Below, one piece after another: positions 29,951 to 39,930 of a stretch of 64,000 nt of DNA. A program made the translations under genes and the position numbers. The notes below the pieces were generated by a model. The model made no database searches, had not been told where the DNA came from, and saw only the letters and a program-made list of their open reading frames with translations. This DNA is from Prorocentrum cordatum. Taxonomy: Eukaryota > Sar > Dinophyceae > Prorocentrales > Prorocentraceae. Location: the NCBI GenBank assembly GCA_963575745.1, contig CAUYUJ010014553.1:217501-281500 (forward strand), written 5' to 3'. Numbering within the stretch: position 1 is the first letter of the stretch; each line of letters begins with the position of its first letter.

Positions 29951-30149
29951 GAGAAGGGAGAAAGAGAGAAAGAGAGACAGAGATTGGGAGAAGCGGCTCG
30001 GGAGGTGGGCATCGGGATGCCAAGCGCAAGTCACGCGCATCATGCGCGTGCTGCTCGACCCCGCTCCGTCTTGAGACATTGTTGTGTTGCTGCAGCGGCA
30101 GAGGAGAAAGAGAGAAAGAGTAATGGGGAATTGATGTGTCCGCATGCAC

Positions 30150-30335
30150 GCGCGCGTCGATATGGACGTGCATGCATGTTAATGTATAGTATTGTGGTTA
30201 TGCCTTCAGGTCGGTGCATAGATTTCATACGTGCACGTTTTATATATATATATACATGTATACACACATATGTATATATATATATGAACATACATGCATA
30301 CATGTGTACATACAGATGTACGCATCCGCATTTGC
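30150..30335 (+). repeat. TATATA/CATACA alternating purine-pyrimidine tract
   Basis: TATATATATATACATGTATACACACATATG-type text without a gene. Confidence 0.8.
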
Positions 30336-30342
30336 ATATCCC

Positions 30343-30600
30343 ACTCTGAGGTCAGACGTTGAGGTCCAATTCACACATACTCTGAGGTCAGATTCACTCT
30401 GAGGTGAGATTCGCTCTGAGGTCAGATTTACACATACTCTGAGGTCGTGTCCACACACATGTCCTGCTCCTTCACCCTACTCTGAGGTCAGGTTCACAGA
30501 TACTCTGAGGTCCTGCTCCTTCATCCCACTCATCCCTCCCTCACGCACCAAGTTGGACAGACTCACCCCACTCTGTGGTCCTGCTCCTTCATCCTTGGCG
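30343..30600 (+). repeat. ACTCTGAGGTCAGATTCACA repeat
   Basis: About eight copies of CTCTGAGGTCAG(A/G)TTCACA-type units of 20-25 bases. CCTGCTCCTTCATCC repeats three times in the later part. Confidence 0.85.
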
Positions 30601-31020
30601 TGCCTTCTTGCGGCTGATGTGCAGTTGTGTGCGCGTGCCATTCGCCGCCGCGTGCTTCTCCTTGCAGCCTTCTACGAGCCCAGTGACAGCGAGGGGGGGG
30701 CGCCCCGCCCCCCCCTCGGCCGAGCGCCAGGCAGCAGCGCAGGCGAATCGGGCGCTGGGTTCGAGGGATCAATTGCCGTCCACTGGGGAACGGCAGCCGG
30801 TCTTTGGCATATGAGTTGCCGTCCACTTGGTCAGATGAGTTTCGCTCGCATCGATGCTGGAACAGCAACTGGTCTTTGGCAGGTGAGTTGACGTGGGTGG
30901 CGTCAAATGGACATGGGGGAGCAGGGGTAGGAGGCAGATGAGAAGGGGGGGACAAACGTGGGGAGGGAAAGATCAGGGGAGCAAGCGGCGACATCGTTAC
31001 ACTTAGAGGTCGACAGTGGG
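30601..31020. other. No gene; internal duplication
   Basis: A near repeat, GGCAGCCGGTCTTTGGCATATG versus GCAACTGGTCTTTGGCAGGTG, with GAGTTGCCGTCCACTTGG- and GTCCACTGGGGA-like words. A G7/C7 palindromic patch lies at 30693-30715. Confidence 0.35.
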
Positions 31021-31029
31021 GCCATTATC

Positions 31030-31720
31030 ATGTTAGGCTGCGATGTGCCAGCGTGTGTATGCGTGTGCGTGCACGCACGCACGTGTGTCTATATATACAT
31101 GCATATATATGCGTACATGTGCGAGCGTCTGTAATACACATGTATGTACGGTGTGTACATATGGATGCATGCATGCATGTATGTATGTATGTATATACGC
31201 ATGTGTACACCTATTGTCCGCACGCATGTATGTATGTATACATGTATGTATACAATAATGCATGAGTGTACGAATTTGCATATATGTATACATGTATATA
31301 TATATGTATTAGTTAAACATGATTGCATACAAAAACGTATACGTGTACGTACGCATGTATGCATACATGCATGCAAACTGCATGCATGCATGTAGTTATG
31401 TATATATGTATGGATTACTACATGTATGTATGTACAACGACCATTACACATATACCATGCGTGTACACACATGTGTGTGCATGTCTTTCATGTGCACATA
31501 CTGGTCACACGTATGTCTACAATAGGTATACACACAATTGCACACATACGTACCACACAGCACGTGTATTCAACCACATGCACGAACACTTGGTTTTTAC
31601 ACATTGGTACATGCGCACCGACACGGGTGTGCACACATGAAGAAACTTACGTGTTCATATGCACGACTGTTCCACCATACCGCATGCATATACGTAAGTG
31701 TGTGTCTGTGTGAGCGTGTG
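31030..31720 (+). repeat. Alternating purine-pyrimidine tract (ATGTATGCATGC, CACACATA)
   Basis: About 700 bases dominated by ATGT, GCAT, CATA and ACAC steps, with GCATGCATGCATG palindromes. Nearly every frame is open because stops are rare, so Cys/Tyr/His/Met-rich frames appear on both strands. None is a gene. Confidence 0.85.
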
Positions 31721-31850
31721 CCTGCGCGCGGGTGCGTGTGCGTTCGGGGGGGATGCCCATGGGGCCAGGAGTCTTTTTGCAGGAACCCCAAATCGCATGC
31801 CAGCAATGCCCCCCGTCCCCGTCTGCCGACCTCCCCCAGATGACACCTCT

Positions 31851-31870
31851 AATATATATATATATATATA

Positions 31871-31911
<41 letters not shown>

Positions 31912-31922
31912 ATGTGTGTGGG
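31851..31922 (+). repeat. TA and TG dinucleotide repeat
   Basis: TATATATA to 31899, then TGTGTGTGTATGTGTGTG. Confidence 0.95.
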
Positions 31923-32079
31923 AGGGAAGGGGGAGAGTGCGCCCGCGCCCGCCGCGGGTGCGAGTGCTGCAGGAGATCTGCATCATTCACCACAGCTCCG
32001 TCTACACATTCTACGGCGGCGGCGGCTTTTTTTAGTTTCTACGAGGGGCACAAGGGTGCCCGCGAGCATCGCCCCGACC

Positions 32080-32640
32080 CCACTCCCGTTCCCCCAAGCA
32101 CGACCCAACCCAACGACCAGGAACCCCGCCACCCCCAACGCAACGCCTTTTGCCCCCCCCCCCATGCACACCAGTTGACCCCCAAGCACGGCCCAACCCA
32201 GCAACCACGCACCCCGCCACCCCCACCGCAACCCCGTTGCCCCCTCCCCCCCCAAGCGCACCAGTTCACCCCCGAACACGACCCAACCCAACGACCACGC
32301 ACCCCGCCGCCCCCAGCGCAACCCCTTTGCCCCCCCCCCAAGCGCACCAGTTCACCCCCGAGCACGACCCAACCCACCCCGCCACCCCCGACGCAACCCC
32401 GAGCATGCGCACTGTCTCCCCCCCATGGACAACTCTGCCCCCCCCAAGCACCTGTGCCCCCTCCAAGCAACTCTTTGGCACCCCAAGCACCCCTTTGCAC
32501 CCCGCCCACGCGCGCCCCAGCCGCCAGCACCCCCAACGCACCACTTCGCCCCCCCGAGCTAAGCCCTTTGCCCCCCCCGAGCCCATCCTGAATCGCACCC
32601 GACGCACCCCCCAAGCCCCGCCACGGCATTTCAAGACCCC
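32080..32640 (+). repeat. Pro-rich tandem repeat of about 85 bp
   Basis: Four diverged copies of a unit holding AAGCGCACCAGTTCACCCCC, GACCCAACCCAACGACCACG and CGCCCCCAGCGCAACCCC. A C-rich run of CCCCAAGCACC units follows at 32440-32560. Pro/Thr-rich frames are repeat products. Confidence 0.8.
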
Positions 32641-32689
32641 ACATGCACCCCCATTGGCTCGCGGACACCCTCAATGACCCCCGACACCG

Positions 32690-33085
32690 CCGTCGTGGTT
32701 GTCGTGGTTTTCGTGGCGTTCGTGGTTTCGTGGTTTTCGTGGTCGTTTCGTGGTCTTTTCGTGGTCTTTTCGTGGTTTCGTGGTTTTCGTGGTTTTCGTG
32801 GTCTTTTCGTGGTCTTTTCGTGGTTTTCATGGTTTTCGTGGTTTCGTGGTTTTCGTGGTTTTCGTGGTTTTCATGGTTTTTTCATGGTCGTTTCATGGTT
32901 TTCGTGGTTTTCGTGGTTTCGTGGTTTTCGTGGTTTTCATGGTTTTTTCATGGTTTTCATGGTTTTCATGGTTTTCATGGTTTTCGTGGTTTTCATGGTT
33001 TTCGTGGTTTTGTCATGGTTTTTTCATGGTTTTCGTGGTTTTCGTGGTTTTCGTGGTTTTTTTCATGGTTTTCGTGGTTTCACCA
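32690..33085 (+). repeat. TCGTGGTTT nonamer minisatellite
   Basis: About 43 copies of TTTTCGTGG or TTTTCATGG. The Phe/Val/Trp-rich frame across it is an artefact of a period divisible by three. Confidence 0.95.
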
Positions 33086-33089
33086 CTCG

Positions 33090-33540
33090 CGCGCGCAATG
33101 TACCCCCATGGGTCCCTGGGGGTGGTTTGAGAGCGCGCGCGGTGGCCGCGTGCCTTCGACGGGGGCACAAATGCCCCCTTGGGTGCCTCCGAGGTGCACG
33201 CGAGGCCGCGGGGGGGCATGTGAAACTTTCCGAGCGACGCGAGCGTGGGTTGCAGGTGCACCCGTAACCCCCGCTCGCGTCGTGCCCACCCCCCGCGGGC
33301 GTCCAGGGGCCATAATGCCCGCCGCCGCGTGTCCCACATGCCATTTTATGGACCCCCCCATCACCCCGCCCACTCCCTTTGCCCATATACCAGCCTATAG
33401 CAATTTGGCTCGAGGAGTTCGCCTGGCGCCTGCCTGCCCATTGCAGGCAGGCGCCCTGCTGCGCATGCATGCATGCGCGCAGGCGAATAGGGCGCGGACC
33501 GAATCCTGACGTATATGTTGCACAAAAAGAAAAAAGTGGT
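33090..33540. other. Unassigned, GC-rich then mixed
   Basis: No gene supported. A palindromic stretch GGCGCCTGCCTGCC/GGCAGGCAGGCGCC lies at 33425-33451 with a short TTGC loop: CGCCTGCCTGCC pairs with GGCAGGCAGGCG. Confidence 0.4.
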
Positions 33541-33860
33541 GTGAGGAAACACGTGCGCGTTCATGTGCATGCGTGCGTGCGACAGCGTGCGTGCGTGTGC
33601 GTACACAGTGGAGTCGCGTGTAGAGTGTACGTGTATGTTCACATATGTGTTGGCATATGCGCGTGTGTTCATGTAGATATGTGTACATGTATGTGCACAT
33701 GAGCGCGCAGTGTGTGCATGTATACATGGATGCATACATGTACATAAATTTACATTTTGTTTACAGGTGCTCATATAAATACACATGTGTGTACATGCAT
33801 GTACACGTATACATTTACATCTCTGTATATATATGTATGTACATATACTGCATGGGGCCG
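33541..33860 (+). repeat. GTGTGC/ACATGTATAC alternating tract
   Basis: Same character as 31030-31720, with ACATGTATG and GTGCGTGCG runs. Z-forming sequence; no gene. Confidence 0.8.
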
Positions 33861-34147
33861 CGCGCCGGTGCACTTCCACGACCCTGTCGTATATGTTGCA
33901 ATCCAGCGTTCGGCCTGAAGGCGCCCCCACCTCGATCGTTGGGGCGGCGCCCACAGTCTTTGGGGGTTTGGGACACCATCCAACCCCACCGAATGGATCG
34001 CCCGAGCGCGGCTCATCGCTCCCGCACGATGGACGGGCCCCCGCGCCCGCTGGGACTTCCGAGCTCATGTGCGTGTACACATATCTTCTCCTATCATCAA
34101 TATGTGTATTCGTGTGTATACATATATGTATGCACGGCAGGTGAGCG

Positions 34148-36350
34148 ATGCCTCCGAAAGCAAAAGCAGGGACGAAGCGGAAGCCGCGCAAGCAAGGAGA
34201 AAGCAGGGAGCAAGAGAAAGCCTTGGCTCGCTTGCGGTGCCCTGGGGGGCCTGGGGGCCCTCGAGCGTTCTGTGGGGGGGGGCTCATGCCTACATCCTCC
34301 TGCTTCTCCTCCTCCTTCTCGTCCTCCTCGAGGTTCCTATCCTCCTTGTGATACCCCTGCCCCTCGATCCTCAAACGGGCGTCGATGATGCCACGCCCAA
34401 GTGGAATTTCAGATGTGGGGCTAGGGAGGTACCGCATGGAGCAAGACAAGAGCGTGTGCATGAATGAGTTCAAAAAGGTGAAGGCCCACGAGAAGCGCAA
34501 GTGGGCCCGCATCTGGGATGAGACAGGCCATGAGACAAGGGGGGGAGCATACAAGGGGGCCACGCACGAGAGGATAAGGGGGAGATGGGAGGATAAAGGG
34601 AGAGGGTTAGGAGGAGAGTATAAGGGGAGAAAATAAGGGGGGAGGAAAAACGGGGGAGAGGGTAAAGGGGGAGAGGATGAGGGGGGATGATAAGGGGGAG
34701 AGGATAAGGGGATAGGAAAAGTGGGAAAGGATTCGGAGGATATAGGGGGAGAGGATTCGTAGGATTAGGGCAGAGGATAAGGAAGGGCCACTCTTGATAA
34801 CATGGCATGTTTATTTGCATTATTTGAGGCGATTGGGACAAAGTGATGACGGCCAAGAGGGAGTACATGAACAAGTCGAAGACCGATCGATCCCTTGCTG
34901 GCTGGACCCTGCCGCGGGGAAGTTGCAGGGATGCCTCTGGGTACGGAAATATACGTTGGGCTTTCCATGTTCGTTGGTATTGCATCGTATCCGCATTGTT
35001 GTAAGAACGCTCGACTCGATGCCATCATTGCCTCAGTCGTTGCCATCTTGTTGCAATAATTGCGTTGATTTTGCAACGTGCTGTCAATTTGCACTTCCTA
35101 CGTCATATTATTGTGCACCTCTGGCGGAGCAACTGTTGCAGGTGCGGTTGGTCACGATGATTGCTGTTGGGTGGCGTTTCCCATGGGATTGGCGCCCCAT
35201 GGCTCCCGTCAGCCTTTGCAGCCCCTCAGGAAAACTGCGGACAAGATCCTCACGGACCTCGGCTGGCGCCCCGAGATCGCCGAGACGGAATTCGGCAAGA
35301 GGCCGCCATTTCGATTGATATGCGAAGGCGAGGGAGACGAGGGATGAGATGACGATGGGAGGACGGGGAGGTGAGGGGAGATATGTAGGTGCAGGAAGGA
35401 CGAATGACGAGGAAACTAAATGATAGAATAGGGGAGGACACAGGAGAGGAGAGGAGAGGTTAGGAGAGGAAAGATAGAGAGGGGGTGTAGACACAGGATA
35501 GGAGAGGATAAGCTGCAAGATGATATGCACAATGCTAGCTGCCGTCGCCTACTGTGGGAATAAGGCAGGCAGATGGCCACAGATGGATAACCACAGTGGC
35601 AGGCAGATGGCCACAATGCAAGCTACCGTCGCCTACTGTGAGAAGGTCAAGGGCCACACTTGGGCGGGGCCAGGGGTTTGGGCTGATGTTAGACCCTGTA
35701 GTGCAAACGACGACGCATTCCTAACTCGTGTCAGTAGGACAGGTGCTAATGGTGGTGGGCCCAGCTCTGTTATTGACATGCGCAGACATTCATGTGCGCG
35801 CATGGGGGGCACATGCACATGCACACACCTGTTTGTATATGTGTATACGTACACAAACGTACCTAGATACACGGGAACGTGTATACACATGTTATGATGT
35901 GCGCGGCAGTTTTATACCTATAGTTGTCTACCTACTCGAGCTGGTCTTTCTTGGCCGAGCTCAACACACATACACACATACGAGTGTAGGGTTGGAGTGC
36001 CATGCGAACATGTATACATGTATATTTAGAACTGTAATTATACACGTATGCAAATGTATGACTATACCTCCGCAGCTATAGATGTATGGTTGCTGAAATG
36101 CAGCAATGCGGCCATCGATGCAAAGTCAATCCGATGCACATCGGCTTACACATGAGTATACATATACATACATATATATATGTGTGGGGCTGAGCATATG
36201 GGTCGGTCCCGACGAAAGAGAGAGAGCGAGAGATATAGAGACCGAGAACGATAACGCGAGAATGAGAGAGATATACTGGAGTGGACTGTAACTCTGACGG
36301 TGGCGCAGACTCCGTGACATAACAAGTGTGCTGGATGCTGAGTCAAAAGG

Positions 36351-36383
<33 letters not shown>

Positions 36384-37939
36384 CGAGAGAGAGTAATGGG
36401 CAGTGCAGGTGCACCCTCAGCACGGCATCACGATGTATAAGGAGCTGTCGTTTTCGGAGATCAATGATGTGGTTCTTCATTATTGTTAACATTTCCTCCT
36501 TCGTTGATTGCTTATCTCGCAGTGCCCATCCGTTCATTGATGATCGCATTGGATTTGCTGGGTCGCATTTGCTATTGAACTCGTTGTAGTTGGCATTCTG
36601 ATCTGCAGATGCGGCCACTCACACGTCGCGGCCGCAGGTTCACTCCCAGCAGAAGGAGAGCGTGGTTACAGGCCCCGAGCTCGACGCGGGGACGGTCGCG
36701 GATGAGATGCGTGGTACGAGGGCCCGCACAAGCAAAGCTACGAACATGAAGGTTACTCCAGTGGGTTGGGGGAGAGACGTTGCGCTCCAATATAGCACGC
36801 ATCTTGTCCACGCCGTCTCAATCATCCTGATGGGTTGCTCAAGCAATTGTCGGATTTCAACGGCACATGTCTTTGCATGCGACACCCGTGTCCAACGTGA
36901 TATGTTGCTCCAATGTTACATTTGGCGTGGCCTGATGCGGGGATGTCCCCCTGGTAAGTCTATGACCGCGGTGGGCGGGCAGGTGAAGTCCGAGTCATCT
37001 TACTCGTACAGCAGCAACAGTTCTTATTCGGACCGCTCTCGTTGTTGGCGTAGTTCTTTGTTCGTGCGCACGCTGGGTTTCACGACTTGTCGGCCTCGCC
37101 GTGCCTCTCCTGTCTCACTCGGGGCCCTCCCTAGCAAGTCCTCCGTCTTCTTCATTCGCGCTCCTCCTTATCCCCACTCATCTTCCGCAAGCCAGCCGTT
37201 CACTTGGAAAAGGGCGCTAATTTGATGCAGACTGCGGAATCCTGATTCGACCTAGTAATTCGTGCCCTCAGGGTTCAGTCCTCGATAGAGCCAGCCATTG
37301 GCTGGCTGTGGACCTCAACGATCACGACGATTACGAGGAGGAGGATGCGTACGACGATTACGACGACGACGACGATTACGACGACTACGACGATTACGAC
37401 GACTACGAACTGGAGGAGGAGGAGGATGACGACGATTCCGACGATTCCGACGATTACGAGGAGACGGAGGAGGAAGGTTACGACGATTACGACGACAGAC
37501 TTTTCCCCAGGATGAGGAAGATAATGAGCAGGGCGCTTGTGGTTCTTCGGCCGCGAGTGCGAGTGGAGTTGTCCGTGATGCGAAGGCCGTGGAGTTGGCC
37601 AGCCTCTTGGGAGAGGCGTCGCATATGCAATGCGTCCTTACATCCTACCTGGCGGGGGGAGGGAAGTCTGGTCAGCGTGCGAGCAGGAAGCGGTATCGAG
37701 GCTGGATTGGAAAAGTCGCAGTGACGGACAGGCAAACGTATAGCCAATCGGACCATGGTCCATTTGGACCGTTTGAGGATGCGACTGTGACGGCGATGAC
37801 GATGACATGCACGGGGCAGGCGCAGGCGAAGACAGGCCCCCTGGCGCCCTTCAAGGGCGACATCGAGAAGCATTCGAACGGCATCGTCACCGCGATGAAG
37901 ACCATTACGCAGCTGATTCAGGGGACGTCCATTCCTTAG
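34148..37939 (+). CDS. Probable multi-exon gene with repeat-filled introns, unrecognised
   Basis: Several protein-like stretches lie in order. ATG 34148 opens PPKAKAGTKRKPRKQGESRE and EQEKALARLRCPG. About 34425-34530 reads GLGRYRMEQDKSVCMNEFKK and AHEKRKWARIWDETG. About 35223-35347 reads RKTADKILTDLGWRPEIAET and EFGKRPPFRLICEGEGDEG to a stop. 36638-36750, after GCGGCCGCAG, reads VHSQQKESVVTGPELDAGTV and ADEMRGTRARTSKA. The last is 37511-37939. Introns hold GGGGA-rich, TACA-rich and GACTAC repeats. The stop at 35347 may mark a separate gene or an alternative end. Basic N terminus and acidic linkers resemble the 27615 protein. Function unknown. Confidence 0.35.
34590..34790 (+). repeat. GGATAAGGGGGAGA repeat
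   Basis: Purine-rich units of about 14-20 bases, probably intronic. Confidence 0.75.
35348..36600. other. Intron-like or intergenic sequence with simple repeats
   Basis: GGAGAGGAGAGG repeats at 35430-35510. A tandem duplication around AGGCAGATGGCCACA (35563, 35600). CACATGTACAC and TATACAT tracts at 35800-36185. GAGAGA repeats at 36214-36265 and 36349-36395. No gene identified. Confidence 0.5.
37315..37500 (+). repeat. GACGATTACGAC repeat
   Basis: Codon-like GAC/GAT/TAC/GAG units that give an Asp/Tyr/Glu frame. They end in CAGACTTTTCCCCAG, a good acceptor, so I place them in an intron, though an acidic exon is possible. Confidence 0.7.
37511..37939 (+). CDS. Terminal exon of the 34-38 kb gene
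   Basis: Directly after TTTTCCCCAG, an open frame of 142 codons reads DEEDNEQGACGSSAASASGV, then KAVELASLLGEASHMQCVLT, a basic stretch (GQRASRKRYRGW) and finally GDIEKHSNGIVTAMKTITQL before a stop at 37937-37939. Composition is balanced and unlike the repeats around it. I do not recognise a family. Confidence 0.45.
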   Translation, partial: DEEDNEQGACGSSAASASGVVRDAKAVELASLLGEASHMQCVLTSYLAGGGKSGQRASRKRYRGWIGKVAVTDRQTYSQSDHGPFGPFEDATVTAMTMTCTGQAQAKTGPLAPFKGDIEKHSNGIVTAMKTITQLIQGTSIP

Positions 37940-38860
37940 CATTGAATTCTCCATTTGCCGACCACATCCCATTTCTATGTCCTATTTCCTGCTTCTATGC
38001 CGATGCCATTCGCATCGCCCTTCGACGTTGCGCGGGATGGCCCGCCATCCCGTGCAACATCGACCGCTCATTGCGCCAAGGTCGACGGAGACCATCGAGA
38101 GCGTGCAATCTACCGTTAAAGAGGCCCTTGCGATTTGCATGTCTTGAGTTTGGCACTGAGTGTTTGCAGCATCGGTGTGGCACTTGCGAGTTGCATGTCT
38201 TGAGTTTGACATTCTCTGTGTTTGTTGAGGGGGTCGTGGGCATAGGGGCCCGAGCGCGGCCCCAAGTGGGTCTGGAATGGACCTCGCGAACTATAGTTCG
38301 CGAAGTGACGGAGGAGGCGGAGGAGAGGGAGTTCGGAGGAGGGCGAGGTGACAGAGGGCGAGGTGGAGAGGCGGGTGGGGGACGAGGTGAAGGAGGAGGC
38401 GGATGAGAGGAGTTCGGTATACCCCCTCTCCCAACGCCCAACACTCGTGCAACTAAAACGCCCAAATGTGCAAGCATGCCACTCAGGAGAAGCCCTGCCA
38501 ATATTTGTGCAGCTGCAGGGCCCCAACAAGTTAAGTCCTCGTGGTGCGGGTCAGGGACACTCTAGCACGCGTGAGCTTCTGGCTTCTCCCCCGCGCTCCT
38601 CCGCCTCCAGCTCGAGCTCGAGACTCATAAAAACATGTCTGACTAAAGGCGAAGTCGTTCCTGGAGGCCGTCGCGCCCGTCGTGGAAACGTTCCAGAAGG
38701 CACAGGATGCAGTAGCGAAGACTGGAAGCGTGGCTTGAGTGCCGTGCAGTCTCGGCCGCAAGTGGGGATCAGCAGGGGTTGAAGGTTCAGGCACGAGCAT
38801 CAGGTGTCGCGCGTCCACTTCCAAGCATTCGTTCGGAAGAGGGCATTCGTTTCGTCATCG
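37940..38860. other. No gene; hairpin and short tandem repeats
   Basis: Hairpin at 38023-38062: CGACGTTGCGCGGGATGGC pairs with GCCATCCCGTGCAACATCG with two mismatches around a 2-base turn. A 57-bp direct repeat around TTGCATGTCTTGAGTTTG lies at 38130 and 38190. GGAGGGCGAGGTGACAGAGG-type repeats occur at 38310-38400. Confidence 0.45.
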
Positions 38861-38950
38861 TCGGTCGTCGTCGTCGTCGTCCACGCAACTGCCGTCCGAG
38901 GCGCTGTTGCGTGTCGTCGTCGTCGTTGTCGATCGTCGTCGTCGCTCGGT
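38850..38950 (+). repeat. TCGTCG microsatellite
   Basis: GTCGTCGTCGTC blocks at 38860-38883 and 38910-38947. Confidence 0.85.
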
Positions 38951-38999
38951 GCACTGCACTGCCCGTTGCATTGCCCCAAACCCGAACCGAACCGAACCG

Positions 39000-39790
39000 A
39001 TGAGGATGAGGAGGGTGGGAGGCGGCTGTTGGGCGCATGAGGATCAGGATAAGGATGAGGAGAGCGAGGATGAGGATGAGGGTGAGGATGAAAAGAAGGG
39101 CGAGTGTGAGGATGCAGCGTGACTTTTTTGGGAGCCGACGCCATTGGCACCAATGGCGACGCGTCTCGGCCGAGAGATTGACCCTCGTTCCCGTTCGGCG
39201 TGGGAGCTGTGGAAAACAAGCGGCGTGCGACGGTGCTGGTAGTCCGTTGTTTCCGTGTCTTCTGTCAGCGTGCTAAGGGTTGGGCGCGCGGCATTGTGAT
39301 TGAGCGTGCGATCAGTCAGCAACGATATACGGTACAGGGAAACAATTACTGAACACTCCCCCTCCCCCCCAAACTCAACGTTGGCACGCGCGGGGGAGAC
39401 TGCGGTCGAAATGCATCTCATCAGACCCACCGCCCACTTTGAACATTGGGGGGGGGGGGGGGGAGGCGTTGACGGATAAATGTGGCATGTGTTCGCTAAT
39501 GTGTTCCGAGGCCTGTAGTTGCATATATGTGTACACCTTGCTTCGTGCGTGTGTTCCCCCATGCGCCAGTCCAGGCTCGTGTGTTGTTCAGGACTCGCGG
39601 GCAAGACCTCGCAGGCACCTCGCAAGCTGCAGGCTATCCTCCCAGGAGTCTTGAGCAGGAACTCGCAGGCATGGATTCGTGGAGGTCGACGGTTGAGCTG
39701 CGCCGTAGAATGGCGGATCGTTCACACGTGGGCGCAGCGAGGAGCAGCAAAGAAGTCAGGGCAAAGCGCTCCGCTTTAACATGTAGGCTC
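39000..39790. other. Upstream region of the transposase
   Basis: GAGGATGAGG repeats at 39001-39110 and a G14 run at 39449-39462. No other gene. A direct repeat of CTCGCAGGCA(C/T)(G/C) words lies at 39595-39675. Confidence 0.4.
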
Positions 39791-39930
39791 AAAAGGCTCA
39801 AATGTTGTTTACATGTCCAAATAAACCACTGTTTCACTTCCACTTGCCAATCTCACTTCAGTTTCACATATACTTATTGTTTCACTTGATACTGGTATCT
39901 GCTGTGGATTCTGATCGGGCATCTCGCCGA

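Noticed and set aside
29262-30074. 270-codon frame
   Set aside because: Runs through CGA and GTC arrays; the unique part shows no protein features.
31030-31720. Cys/Tyr/His-rich frames on both strands
   Set aside because: Alternating purine-pyrimidine sequence has few stops; no protein features.
32643-33509. 288-codon Phe/Val/Trp-rich frame resembling membrane helices
   Set aside because: Produced by the nonamer TTTTCGTGG repeat.
37308-37724. Asp/Tyr-rich acidic protein
   Set aside because: Encoded by GACTAC microsatellite that ends in a splice-acceptor-like TTTTCCCCAG; treated as an intron.
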